Below, piece by piece: positions 1 through 10,453 of a DNA stretch of 36,052 nt (positions within the stretch are counted from its first letter, which is position 1; each line of letters starts with the position of its first letter). A program made the position numbers and the translations under genes. This stretch comes from Welwitschia mirabilis (lineage: Eukaryota; Gnetophyta; Gnetopsida; Welwitschiales), in contig JBOZIK010000001.1 of assembly GCA_051453625.1 (NCBI GenBank), positions 4,696,578-4,732,629 on the forward strand, in the 5' to 3' direction. Under the pieces are notes generated by a model. It was given only the letters and a program-made list of their open reading frames with translations. It did no database searches and was not told where the DNA came from.

Positions 1-320
1 CATAAAAGTGATGTGGAGCTCGGTACACCGTCCTTAGGCTGATTGTAGGGCAGTCGACCAAATTTATGATTCGGTCAGTCGGATGTGGTCGGTCGACTGG
101 TCTAAAAGCCTAGTCACCCGGACCCCTTCCAGTACTATAAACCCGCGTCTCGACGGGTCGACTGGATGTTCGAGCGGTCGACTAGACCTGACAGATTATA
201 GTGCAGAAGTACAATCGGTGGACCTGATTTCTTTGTAAAATCTGCCCTCTTTTCTTCAATCTATAAAAGAACTAGAATCGTGACTTATTTCCATCTCAAT
301 CTAGTGCCTCCAAGCCTTCA
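1..320 (+). promoter_or_regulatory. GTCGAC-rich, LTR-like leader with TATA box
   Basis: This GC-richer stretch carries repeated GTCGAC(C/T) motifs near positions 53, 91, 158 and 177, like those in the LTR at 2224-3505. A TATA box (TATAAAA) lies at 262-268, about 145 bases before the first good ATG (408) of the following ORF. I read it as LTR or leader sequence that could have promoted that ORF. The left boundary is outside the window, so the element it belongs to cannot be fixed. Confidence 0.35.
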
Positions 321-326
321 GATCTA

Positions 327-1445
327 GTGAGTTTCTTCAAGTTCAAGAAATATTTGCAACCAGATCCAGTGATTTTCTCTATTTTTCTTCTCTTCAAAGG
401 TCTTAGAATGACAGCCAGCTCTTCCAGGAGAGGCCCAAAGGAAGGTGCTTCAAGGGAACCTTCCTACTTCTTCCAAGAAATGTCTGAAGAAGCCTTGGAT
501 AAGTTCTATAAGAAGTTTGAAAAGAAACCTGTGTGCCAGGAGCGGTCTATAGTTTCATCTGAGCTTAGGGAGCTAAGAGATGTCATTCAGGTCTTGAGAG
601 ATCAAGATCTGGATCATTTCTTGGATGTTTCAGGTTTTGCATATCCTTTTCTTACTAGAATGTTTTATAGCAATGCTTCTTTTAATCGAGATGTCAGGAT
701 TCTAGAAACGCTAGTTTTGGGCAGAAGGATAAGAGTGACAACAGACCTCATTTCTAAGCTGACCAATCTTTCACAGGGATACTATGAGGAATTTTGGCCT
801 CTAAAAGACACAATGGAAGACAAGCCAGCAGTCACCAGGGAGATTTTACGGTAAAATGCATTCTTCAAAGCACACTATTTCTACTTCTTTGTTGACTCCA
901 TATCATTTTATCCATTTGATTTTTTCTTATAATTTTCTTCTTTTAGCTGGCTATCATGATGAGGCCTTCAGCTACAGGGCATATTTGATGTATTTGATAG
1001 GAACTGAGCATTCTATTGATACTCCTGTCATAATATTGAAAAATATGGCTTCACAGTTGGAGTACCATAAAACTGGGGCTCTACCCTACTTTGTGCTTAT
1101 CAATAAAATTTGTCACCATTTCTGTGTTAATCTGCATCCTTCTTTGGAGACTCTTGAGCCCCTGTCACTCATGGGGTGTGTGACTTTATCTCGCATGCAT
1201 ATCTTTGCTCCTTTGAAGAAATCCCCTTCTGAAACCCCAAAGGCAACATCTCTAGATGAGACTCTTTTATATTTGAAATGGATTGATTTCGCACCAGGCA
1301 TATGAAAGAAGCACTCATAGTAGCTGGATATAACATTGCGGATACCTCAGCTAAAGGTACCAGCTCTGCTCATACTGGTGGAGATGAAGAAGATTCAGAG
1401 GAGAAATTAGAAGAAGAAGAAGAGGAGGAGGAGGAACCAGATTAA
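327..1445 (+). pseudogene. Plant-transposon-type accessory ORF (PF20167-like), frameshifted
   Basis: An open frame runs 327-854, with a likely start at ATG 408 (MTASSSRRGPKEG). It continues in another frame from about 947 to 1305 (AGYHDEAFSYRAYLMYLIG) and in a third from about 1305 to the TAA at 1443-1445, ending in a strongly acidic tail (a run of Glu, then PD). The core FYSNASFNRDVRILETLVLGRRI followed by a long helical part looks like the putative plant transposon protein family found as an extra ORF in plant LTR elements; this assignment is from memory of the family. A GT at 851 and a pyrimidine-rich AG at 945-946 look like a 96-base intron, but joining them leaves the frame one base off, so either the splice sites differ or the copy is mutated. 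A second frame change near 1290-1305 also argues for a relic. The molecular function of the family is unknown to me. Confidence 0.5.
851..946 (+). other. Possible 96-base intron in the accessory ORF
   Basis: The segment starts GTAAAATG right where the first frame hits its stop and ends in a T-rich tract and TTTTAG just before coding-like sequence resumes. It is AT-rich with a plausible polypyrimidine tract. The join is out of frame by one base, which weakens the call. Confidence 0.3.
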
Positions 1446-2212
1446 ATACTTCTTGTTTTTCAAATCTTTGTTGTATCTTTCTTTCTTTTGCTATTGTTGT
1501 CAGAAAGAGAGATTTATGCCTTTTTGTGGAATTTTTCATATGTATGCTCTTGATAAGCATTTCTTTCTTTCTTGTCCAGTATGAAACTCTGTAATAGTTT
1601 GTTTTTGTTAATAAAATTCAGTCTTATGTTTGAGCTAAATTCTTAGATTATTTTGGTATTTTTTATGTGTGTAATATTTTTGGAATAAAATTAAAATATC
1701 ATCTCAAGCAAAAATGAGTTAATTTTTTTTTTTTGGATTATATGTTGCATTATCATTTGGTATTGTAGTTTACTCTCAAATTATATCATTTAAATATGTA
1801 ATTCATAAGTGTTGTTTTGATCATTAATTTTGGTAGAATATTGTGCATATTCAAAACTTGTCTCATTTAAAAGCACAACTTCTCTGCTCAAAATGCCTAA
1901 ATATGTTTCAAATCTTAGCTTATCATTATTTATCATTTGGTATAAACATAGAAGAGAGAATATGATTGTTATTTTCTTTACCATTGATGTCAAAGGGGGA
2001 GAAATAATGGTAGTATGCTTTCAAAAGTTTTTGGTTAAGATATTGAAATATTGAGTTTTAAAATATTTATGTATTTTACTCCTTGCTTAAAATATCTGCC
2101 TTGATGTAAGGGGAAGTTTTGATTCTTACATGTATGTCGAAAAAGTATTTTGTGAATGAGCTTAAATTGTTTCAGATTTTTTCAAATCACTTAATTGTTT
2201 GCCATCAATGTC
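1446..2212 (+). other. Non-coding spacer between accessory ORF and LTR
   Basis: AT-rich sequence with no supported ORF. At 1983-2003 it holds ATTGATGTCAAAGGGGGAGA, which resembles the purine tract at 2213-2223 with its preceding ATGTC. This could be an extra polypurine tract, as some plant retroelements carry. Otherwise I see nothing in it. Confidence 0.4.
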
Positions 2213-2223
2213 AAAAAGGGAGA
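2213..2223 (+). other. Polypurine tract (PPT) before an LTR
   Basis: AAAAAGGGAGA, preceded by ATCAATGTC, has the form of the plus-strand primer that precedes the 3' LTR in Sirevirus-like copia elements. Sequence of LTR character follows directly. Confidence 0.45.
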
Positions 2224-2562
2224 TTTTTAGATTATATTTGCCAATGCAAATTTGTTAGATATTGTGTGCAGATGAGTTTGAGTTATGCAAGTAAAAGATG
2301 TGAGCCAAATGCTTAAAAGGAACTGCTAAGTTGTTTACTTCTAGTGGGGATCAACCAGATCCTAGAAGGGTCGACCGCACCTAAAGCACACACCACAGAG
2401 ATGAACTAAACATAGAGGAGTCCACCAGATCCTAGAGGGGTTGACCGGACCTATGATATTAAGAACCAATAGTCCCAGACCGAGAGGAATACAGTCGATC
2501 AGATATTCATGGGGCCAATCGGATTTGAGGAGCCGACAGTCAAGTCCCAAACTGAAAGAAAA

Positions 2563-2671
2563 GGAGTCGACCAAACCTAGGATGGGGTCAACTGAACCTA
2601 AGAAGCTATCAAGTCCATAGTTCCAGACTGACAGATAAGGGGTCGACCAGACCTAGGATGGAGTCAACTGA
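2563..2671 (+). repeat. GTCGACC tandem units, about 76-base period
   Basis: The 33-base blocks at 2563-2595 and 2639-2671 differ at three positions (GG[A/G]GTCGACC...CTAGGATGG...GTCAACTGA). Poorer copies occur near 2368, 2434 and 2500. Each block pairs GTCGACC with a nearby GTCAAC. The array sits in the upstream part of the LTR, where enhancer-like repeats are common; regulatory use is inferred. Confidence 0.6.
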
Positions 2672-3095
2672 GTTCCTATGGGGTCAAACGGGTGGTACAA
2701 AAAAATAAATCATGTAGACATTATGTATCCATTACCTAGCCGTTTTCTATCCGTTTATAGCCATTGGAGAAGCAATTCAAATGTATCAAACCCTAGTAAT
2801 CCTCCATTATAAATACCTAGGTAAGAGATGACCTAGAGATCTTTTTAGCACATTTTCAAATTAGTATATTTAGTGTGAATCTGAAAGATCAATTAGCACA
2901 TTACATTGGAATATCTATTATACTGCTTCATATCTGATTAAGGAGATCTATTCTTAGATTAGGACATCACTCAGAATCAGATCTAAGGATCTCATCACTG
3001 TATTTATTTGGAGAAGAGCTCCATTCTATGTACTGATACTGAACAAGTAATATTAGTGCTATGAAGGCTTCATTGCATTACTTCTATTCATTGTC

Positions 3096-3217
3096 AAAGG
3101 TTGAGACTTAGCCTACAAAATTCTATTGCCAAAGGTTGAGACTTAGCCTAGAAGTCCATTGTAAAGGTTGAGACTTAGCCTGTAAAAGTCCACTTGTAAG
3201 GGTTAACAGGTGAGCCT
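3096..3217 (+). repeat. Three tandem copies of AAAGGTTGAGACTTAGCCT
   Basis: Identical 19-base cores lie at 3096-3114, 3131-3149 and 3163-3181, spaced 35 and 32 bases apart. A degenerate fourth (GTAAGGGTTAACAGGTGAGCCT) follows at about 3194. They sit downstream of the TATA box, in what would be the R/U5 part of the LTR. Confidence 0.75.
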
Positions 3218-3773
3218 GGCAAAACCTATGAAGTAATAGAGATCCAAGATCAAGCTTGGGAGAAGCTGATCATTGAGAGTGGAGTATGGAAGTTCTCGAA
3301 CCACTATAGGTCCTGCGTGCATCTAAACTGGTAGTTTCTATTTTATGGTTTACATTTTGTTTCTATTTATTCTTTGTATACATGATTGTGATTTCATTAT
3401 TCATTTATATGCATTCTATGATTAGAATTTGTTAAGTTGTTTTGAACTTGAAGTTTTTGTAAAAGAACCTATTCGTCCCCCCCTCTAGGATTCTCGATCC
3501 TATCAGGTAGAACATCTTTTCAGAATTTTTGATAATTTTTATTGATTTTAGGGGTTATTATTGCACATCCATACGACGTTTTCGACTTGTTTATCTGTTT
3601 TCACATGATGATTTAGTGTTTGCGATTGAGTAGGCCATGTACACATAGAGCTAGATAGGCAGAGGCTTCAGCTGAGTTTATAGGGCAGGCAACAAGCCCT
3701 TTGGTTGAGTCTGAGATGATCCTTGAGTATATAGACTGCTAGCATTTGTGTCGAGAGACATTTTGGAGATTTT

Positions 3774-4898
3774 ATGAGCCGTATGGAGCCAGAGGTTGAT
3801 CAGATATTGATAGAGTTATGGCTTAGATGGATCACAGATGCCAATGGTGCATTTCATGATTCTGAGATAAGAGAGTTTTATGACACCATGCATATAGAGA
3901 TATGACCAGACACTCGTGGTCAACTACAGGAAGTGATTATTGCATACATTAGAGACCATGAGATAAGTATCCTCCCATCTTATATTGTAGTCATAACAGA
4001 TCTTGGAGGACTTAGGAGCTTGCATATTCATTTAGCTGGTGGAATAGAGAAGCATCGAGATTATGACACCATTTTAGACATTCCAGCTGAAATGACTACT
4101 GATCAATAGGGGGTAAATGTTAACTAGCTAACCCCCACATATAGCGTTTTGCATAGAGGACTGATTCATAACACCAGTCCATCATACCATGATAGTCACA
4201 CTATGGTTGCACATTTACAGATTATGGTAGCTTTCCGTCAGAGGGAGCAGATGAATTTATCGACTTTCATTTGGAGAAGACTCAAGTCTATGATTGAGGC
4301 ATGACATATATAGATACTTGGTTATCCATACCTCCTCTCAACCTTATTTAGACGATTTGGGATACCTGAGCTTATAGGTGAGTGATGTATCTCACATATT
4401 CAGACTTCTTCTCGTTATTTACAAGATATGGATATATAGATACCAAGAGAGGCAAAGAGACCTCAGGTTTAGAGACATGCAGTTAGAGCTTCTTTAAAGC
4501 AGATCCAGGCTCTTCTAGATGAGACTACTAAAACCCTCGGAGGATTCATTGATCAGAGGTTACAGACATTCGAGCAGAGAATCAAGGAATGGATCATATC
4601 TTCCAAGTAGAGAATCGAGCAGCGGATCATATCCTTCAAGCAGAGAGTTAAGCAGCCGATCCGATCTATTAAGAGGATCAAATGGTGAACGTACGTCAGC
4701 GCGTTATCTCCATTCAGCAGCATGTGACTGTAAACCTTCTAGAGTTAGTATGTATCTAGGGTGATGAGGTAGTCAGGTCTATTATAGCATCTCTTGATGC
4801 CCATCTCCCCACAGATGTTGATCATTCTCCTTCTTCTCCCCCCTGCTCCTGAGCCAGTTAGTGAACCAGAGTTCATCACGCATAGACAAGGGAAGTGA
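3774..4898 (+). pseudogene. Second accessory ORF, stopped only by TAG and TGA
   Basis: From ATG 3774 (MSRMEPEVDQILIELWLRW) one frame runs 304 codons to 4685 without a length change but with nine internal stops, six TAG and three TGA and no TAA. Most would be CAG or CGA if a C had become T. Recognisable stretches include EIREFYDTMHIEI, PSYIVVITDLGGLRSLHIHL and HRGLIHNTSPSYHDSHTMVA, which share the general plan of the ORF at 327-1445 (FY motif, helical middle, charged tail), so I place it in the same plant-transposon-protein group. After 4685 the frame changes (VNVRQRVISIQQHVTVNL) and again before a proline-rich end (PAPEPVSEPEF) stopped by TGA at 4896-4898. It is dead as it stands. Sequence upstream of 3774 also looks partly coding, so the true start may be earlier. 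Confidence 0.45.
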
Positions 4899-5390
4899 TT
4901 TTACATTATATTTTGTATCTCCTCTTCTAAACTTTTTATACTAAAAAATCTCGTTATTATATAGACTTATTTTTCTTTTTAGCATGGTATACTACTTCTA
5001 TGTATTTTTACATGATTATCTTTCGATTTTTATGATGAGAATTGCATTTTACTTTAGGCAAATGCTTACAATTGACTGTTTATTGTAGTGGAGGGCTATT
5101 TATTAATTATCTATGAAAATCAATTTTTGTTGTAGGATTCAATTTTGAAGATTCTTTGAAAATCCTGTCATCCCCTTTATCGACTGGACGACATTTATTG
5201 GACAATACCTCTTTGATACTTTAAAGGTGTTTTTATTCAATGTTTTTTTCAATTCAGTCTATCTCTGAAATATTTTTCAAATATTATTGAGATGATTTCT
5301 TTAGATATCCTAGTTATTTTTATTGACTAATAAGTTGGCTCACAAATGAGGTTTACTGCCTCATTTTGTTAAAGACTGATAAGGCTATGT
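4899..5390 (+). other. AT-rich spacer before PPT
   Basis: No ORF or RNA signal is seen. It lies between the stop of the second accessory ORF and the purine tract at 5391, the usual position of a retroelement 3' untranslated region. Confidence 0.35.
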
Positions 5391-6400
5391 AGGGGGCTAT
5401 GGCAAACTTACATGTATTTAATAGGATATTCTAAGTTGTTTTGCAGGTAAATTAGTAGATAGATGCTTGGTTTTCATGATAATGGAGAACCAGGATAAAA
5501 AGGATGAAAATATGTAATTTCCTAGATAAATTACAAGCATTCTCTACATATATGAATAAACAGTATTTTGGATGATAATTTCCTGTAAACAACAAGGGTG
5601 CTGGACTAATTAAAGATCCATTGAAGACCATCGTCCTTCTCATCATCCGGACGTCACTGCGGACGACCAGCGAACAGGATTATGACATGTCTGACGGGCA
5701 GTCAGATTGGCAGTAAATGAAGATTTAACTGTGAGTTGGCAGTGTCTCTTCTATCGTCCAAATGACTGTACAGATGACAATAATTATAGCATCTGCACTG
5801 AATGTTCACCTAAACTTTCACCACTTATTCTGATTTCTCTCTGCATGGTGATCAAGTTTTTTCTTATGTCTTTCTGTCAGTTTTATTTCAATAGTTTGAG
5901 TCAATAAATAGAGGTCTCCCCCTCAACTCCTATCATTTTCGATGCACCAGAGATTCTCGTAATAGGAGAGCAAAGGGCGAGAGATCTATCCTTGTGAGTT
6001 ACAGAAAGACGAGCACTTGGTAAAGGACTGAGTATCTTCTATTGAGAACCAATTGTTTTGTAACTCGGATGATTATTACTTTTAATATAAAATCTTGGTT
6101 TTCTACTTATGTTTATATTTGTTTGCATTGTAGATTTCTTATGTCTCTTATAGTCTAATGTTGCCTTAGATCTAGTGACAATTTCTAAGATGATATAGAT
6201 TATCAAGGGTAGCTCTTATTAGGGCTGAAGCGCAAGAGTAGGGTTGGGATTTATTCACATTGCATGTTAGTCTAGAATGCATATTGCACTTTGCATGATA
6301 GTTTAATTTCTTGCTTTGTTATTCATTATTTTTGATTACCAAGATTATTTGCAAAAGCAACCTAAGTTTTTTTACGGATAGGCTTTAACGAGATACAACA
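5391..6400 (+). repeat. Putative PPT and 1-kb LTR of a second element
   Basis: AGGGGGCTA (5391-5399) is a PPT-like tract directly followed by TGGCAAAC at 5400. A TATA-like AATAAATAG lies at about 5903-5910, followed by a CCCC-rich initiator region. A candidate right end is GATACAACA at 6392-6400, giving TG...CA ends 1001 bases apart. No convincing primer-binding site follows and no partner LTR is present, so the right edge is a guess. Its sequence is unrelated by eye to the LTR at 2224-3505, suggesting two different elements lie end to end or nested. Confidence 0.3.
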
Positions 6401-6489
6401 TTTGGGTCACTTCCATTATTCTAGTGTGTTGTATTATGCATAGTATCTATTTTGATTACTAATGATAAAATCTGTTTGAATGTTAAAGC

Positions 6490-7430
6490 ATGCATAAATA
6501 CACACCGCAATACCTAGCTTCCTGCACATATCCTTTAATGAATAATTTGACCTTATGTTTATTAATGGTATTATCAGGGTTATATTTTATCCTATAGATC
6601 CATTTGTTTCCTATGGCACATTTTCCAGAAGGTAGTTTCACAAGTATCCATGTATTTTTTTCCTCAATCTGTCTAATTTCTTAATTAATTGCTTCAATCC
6701 AATGATCAAAGAGGGTAGCATTCTTATATTTTATTTGATCAATTATACCATTTAATGTAATTAGGCCCATAGTCTCCATGCTTTCATCTAAAAGTCCATT
6801 AACTTTTAACTATGATTTTTCCAAATCTTGCAAATTAATACCTAGATTTTACCCCTTCATTTAGTGGTTCTAGAATATTTTATTAATTGTCTATTTTGGT
6901 TATCCTTGATCCTTTTTTGGTTGGTGATGTTTGTTGTGTGCCCTCAACCATTTCTTCATTATAAGATTCATCTTTAGAACTACTATCATCATTTTGTTGT
7001 GAAGTATCAAAGTTGTTTTCTAAAAATTTTACATCACAGCTCTTAAGAAATTTATTATTACTTAATCGAAGACACCTATAAGCCTTACTAATAGATGAAT
7101 AACTAATAAAAATACATTTATTAGACTTGGCATTCAATTTATCATTTTGAGGTTTGACATTTTTCACATAACAATTTGATCCAAATATCCTAAGATGAGA
7201 AATATTGAGTTTAATTACAAACCATTTTTCATATGGGTTTGAATTTTTGTGATATTCCTATTTTGCAGGTAATTGGATGTATTTAATACTTCTGCTCAAA
7301 CTTATATTCAAGATTTGCTTCAATCAACATTACTCTTATTATATCTAGTAATGAAAGATTTTTACATATCTAGTAATGAACGATTTTTATGTTCTGCCAT
7401 TCCATTTTATTGTGGTGTATATGCAGTTGT
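6490..7430 (-). pseudogene. Copia integrase C-terminal part and RT beginning
   Basis: Read on the - strand, 7430-7170 is broken but keeps the integrase signature HHNKMEWQN, the place of the family's PQQNGMAER, then leads into a 94-residue open piece (7167-6883: MKNVKPQNDKLNAKSNKCIF...) that is the usual domain after the integrase core. Around 6780-6520 the start of RVT_2 is clear: DHWIEAIN, EKNTWILVKLPSGK, GNKWIYRIKYNPDN and IKGYVQEA follow the order of the first RT blocks. The catalytic YVDD region is not reached, so the domain is truncated. A 25-base tandem duplication at 7341-7390 interrupts the integrase part. Confidence 0.75.
7341..7390. repeat. 25-base tandem duplication in integrase
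   Basis: 7341-7365 and 7366-7390 are the same 25 bases (ATATCTAGTAATGAA...) with two differences. This is a local duplication that disrupts the integrase reading frame; 25 is not a multiple of three. Confidence 0.85.
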
Positions 7431-8290
7431 CTATTGACGAACTCTGCCATTTTGAGCTAAATATTGGGCAAATTCATTTGAGAGAAATTCCCTTCCCTTA
7501 TCAATGCTTAAAACTTTAATCCTTTCACCTGTTTGTTTTTTGAGCCATGCTAGATAAAGCTTAAAATAGTAAAATGCTTGTGATTTAAGATTAAGAAAAT
7601 ATATTACACACAATCAAGAGAAATCATCTATAAATGTAATAAAATATCGACTTCCATTTAGACTTTGTGTGTGCATTAGGCCACAAATGTCTACATGTAC
7701 TAATAAAAGCTTTTGAGTTTTCTTGTGCCCTATTAGTGGAAAAGAAATTCTAGCTTGTTTTCCTTTTAAACAACTTTTACAACACTTAGTTTTCTCAATT
7801 TTTATAGTGGGTAATCCTCTTACTACTTCCCTTTTTATCATTGTTTCCATGTATGTTAATGATGGATCACCTAATCTTTTTTGCCAAATCTGAAATGCAC
7901 CAATATGACTAGACAAGGCAGATTCAAAGTTGATCTTGTAAGTATTATTGCTTGTGTGATCTATTAAAAGAGAACATTTATCCTTTGATACAATGCATTT
8001 TCTATTTTTAAATTTTACCTTAAACCCTTTCCTCTTAAGTTGCCCAAGACTTACCAAGTTATGCTTCAATCCTAGTACATAGAAGACATCCTCTATTGTG
8101 ATTTTTCTCTCCTTTCCATCTTTAATCATGATAGTGCCTCTTTTTTTTATTTATTTGTAGATCCTTTCCTTCCCTAATACTTACTAACCCTCCTTCAAAT
8201 GTGTGAAGTGTTTGAAACAATTTCCTTTAAGAAGTCATGTGATGTAAGTAACCACTATCGAAATACCAAGTCTTGCAATTTGAGGCTATT
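7431..8290 (-). pseudogene. Copia protease end, GAG-pre-integrase, integrase core
   Basis: From right to left the - strand encodes the protease motif TWYFDSGYLHHMTS (DSG catalytic triad kept, near 8270-8230), then a 171-residue open frame (8129-7614) with the pre-integrase zinc region and the integrase start. In the zinc finger both histidines of the usual WHxRLGH are changed (WQKRLGDPS) while the CxxC pair (KCCKSCLKGKQ) remains. The first integrase Asp is seen in HVDICG and the TFIDDFS block is intact. An in-frame stop then separates the next piece (7613-7431), which has LSIDKGREF, the second catalytic Asp region. Separation of these pieces and loss of the histidines mark it as inactive. Confidence 0.8.
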
Positions 8291-9433
8291 AATGCAATAA
8301 TTTCTACCTCAGTTTTATCCTTCTCTATGATTGTTACAAATCCTGAAAAGGTTTGTTCTTGTTGAGTTATTTTACTTTTTTTGCCTCCATCTGTACTTAT
8401 TATTTGTATTTGTTGCCATGAAACCCCTAGTTGTGTTCGTAAATGTCTTAATTGTGTTCTACAAATTCTCCATGGATGACCTTGTTTTTGAAAATTACAA
8501 ATTATATTTTTATTGATCCTCCTTCCAAATTGTTGGTTTCTCCATGTTTGCCTATTATCTTGATTTTGTTGCCTTGTAAATTGAGCCTCCCCACCTCTCA
8601 TTGATGGTTACCATATGTTGTGATTATTTCTGTCCTTTAAATTTTGTTGCTGTCATGCCAATTAATTGTAGATGATTGCTGCCCCCTACCTTGAGTTGAT
8701 TGATTCCTTGTAAAACTTGATTGTCCTCTATCCCTTCCTATAAAATTCTTACCTCTTCCATTGCCTCCAAAAGCTTTGTTTACATTCTCAAATCTTGATG
8801 TTTTCTCCTCCACCATAAGTGTCGTTGGTCCACTTGTTTCCCTCTCCTTTAATCTTAGTTCAAATTGCACAAGCTTGCTCGTTAATTCATCTATGGTCAA
8901 GGCTTTTAAATCCAAATATTTTCTATTGTAATTGCAATTTGATCATATATTTTAGTTAATGTTCTTAAAATTTTTGCAATCTTATCTTTTTCTTCAACAA
9001 TCTACCCCTATCCTTCAATGGCTTTAGTAATGTCCTGTATCCTTTGAATGTATTCTTCTACTTTTTCTTCCTCCTCCATTTGATATTTTCGAATTGTGTC
9101 CTCAGGTATTGTAATTTGACTTCCCTCACCTTGTCATGTCCTTTATATACAATGTCCAATCCTACTCAAAGTTTTGTTGCACTTGTGTAGTGTTGTACCT
9201 TTTTTAAGTTCAAGATCTGGCATGCTAATGAAGATGGCTATTATGACTTTATTATCATCTAGTTCAGCTTTTTCATAATTTTTGTGTTCCTTATCATTGG
9301 ATGGTGGCGGAAGGTTCTCAAAATCATTTTGTGTTCTACCCCATAACCTTTGTGATTTTAGGTATCTCTCCATTCTAATTTTCCACATTTCAAAGCTATC
9401 AATTTCAAAGTTTGGTGTCATGCCCTTACCCAT
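8227..9433 (-). pseudogene. Copia gag, fragmented
   Basis: The start is ATG 9433 (MGKGMTPNFEIDSFEMWKIR), matching the usual copia gag opening in which an F-x-x-W-K motif follows a short N-terminus. Further pieces are SMPDLELKKG (9230s), MDLKALTIDELTSKLVQFE (8915 on) with a basic, Gln- and Gly-rich linker, and CNFQKQGHPWRIC (about 8490-8450). That last is a CCHC zinc knuckle lacking its second cysteine codon. Between 9143 and 8915 the frame is broken but still reads EEEEKVEEYIQRIQDI. Gag would form the particle and bind element RNA. At least three frame interruptions make it a relic. Confidence 0.75.
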
Positions 9434-9503
9434 TTTTATTGTAATATATATAGATTATAGATCCAATAATCACACACCATTTTGGTCTACGTTTTCTAAT
9501 CTA

Positions 9504-9557
9504 TGTGTAGATAAGAAATCTGATTTCAGTTGTGTAGATAAGAAATCTGATTTCAGT
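9504..9557. repeat. Exact 27-base tandem duplication in leader
   Basis: 9504-9530 and 9531-9557 are identical (TGTGTAGATAAGAAATCTG...). It lies between the PBS and gag of the copia element. Perfect identity in a decayed element suggests a recent local duplication or conversion. Confidence 0.9.
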
Positions 9558-9563
9558 TCTTAC

Positions 9564-9576
9564 GGCCCTGATACCA
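9564..9576 (-). other. Primer-binding site, initiator tRNA-Met type
   Basis: On the - strand this reads TGGTATCAGGGCC, close to the plant initiator-Met PBS TGGTATCAGAGC. It is separated by two bases from the CA that ends the LTR (TG on the + strand at 9579-9580), exactly as expected for a 5' LTR on its right. Confidence 0.85.
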
Positions 9577-9811
9577 ATTGAAGGTTTAAAGAAACCTAAA
9601 AAGTGCAGATCAGACCCAACCCACAAGGCCCTTTGATAATAAAATAGATGTAAGCAAATTTCAACCAATAATTAAAAAAATGCAAATTAGAAAATGAAAG
9701 ACTTAATACTGTGAATTAACTGTGTGTTCAAAGTATAGATAAAGATTGCTTCTGGTGACTGGATTTCTGGGCAACAGCAGTGTCGGAACAATTTGTAATT
9801 CATTGGCAATC

Positions 9812-10245
9812 AACAGTCTTTGTTGCTGAATAATTCTTCTTACTTCTACACTCACTTCCACTCTCTTTTTCCTCATAATCATGGACTTGATACTTGAAAA
9901 GATATCCTTAGAAGAGGTGGAGATCCTCTATTTCTGGATTCGGACACTTATTACAAACAAGTCACAGATTCTTGATTCTTTTTTTAGAACTACTGGTTTT
10001 CAGCATTCCAAAGTTCAGATCCTCAAGAACGGAAAAAATACCAAAGTAGCAAACAAAGATTCAAGTCAAAATGGCACGGCGTTTCCTTGGCCTGGAACTT
10101 CGCTTCCAATGCGTCTGAGTTCTCCAAATCTTAGCGCTATGTTTAAGAGAGTTGGTTGTCCTGGATCTCTTATGGACTGAAGTTTCCATGCCTTGCATCA
10201 CGAACCCAGGAAATACCTATGAAAACGCAGGGTGATCTTCTCTTT
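9812..10245 (+). repeat. Direct repeat, left copy (pair at 10564-10992)
   Basis: It runs from TTGCTGAATAATTC through TCACAGATTCTTGAT and TGGAACTTCGCTTCC to AAACGCAGGGTGAT, matching the second copy in the same order with scattered substitutions, roughly one in nine by eye. No coding function is seen; the open frames here are chance. Confidence 0.85.
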
Positions 10246-10453
10246 GAATGTTACTTCATCCAAATAATATAACCTTGAACTCCCATCGCTTCTAAATAAG
10301 CCCTGTCCGTCTGTTGTCAATCCCCAACTGTCCTTCACTGGATGATGAAACGTTCAGACTTGGCTAAGATTGGAGCGCTCATAGACGTAAGCAGAATTTG
10401 TCTTCCAAGTCAACTGAAAAAACCTTTGATGCAAGAGAGACCGACGATCTTCG

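Larger units (their letters stand above)
2224..3505 (+). repeat. LTR-like sequence, Sirevirus-type character
   Basis: About 1.28 kb that starts just after a PPT and ends in CCTATCA at 3499-3505, after a C-rich CCCCCCCTCTAGG box (3478-3489) that I recall from the 3' ends of many plant LTRs. Inside are GTCGACC repeats (2370-2680), a TATA box (about 2809-2817, ATTATAAATACC), three copies of a 19-base motif (3096-3181) and a GAACCACTATAGGTCCTGCGTGC box (about 3297-3320). The expected leading TG is not clear (TTTTTAG), so the left edge is approximate. It is probably the 3' LTR of the element whose accessory ORF lies at 327-1445. No second copy is visible in the window. Confidence 0.45.

Noticed and set aside
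1351-1560. 69-codon - strand open frame
   Set aside because: Its Leu/Pro run is the reverse of the Glu-rich tail of the + strand accessory ORF.
3096-3217. CRISPR-like spaced repeats
   Set aside because: Only three short copies, within a plant LTR, with related spacers; no CRISPR in nuclear plant DNA.
4519-4764. 81-codon Ser/Arg-rich open frame
   Set aside because: It overlaps the longer frame 3774-4685 and results from its repeated CAGAGA/GATCATATC wording; the in-order frame explains the sequence better.
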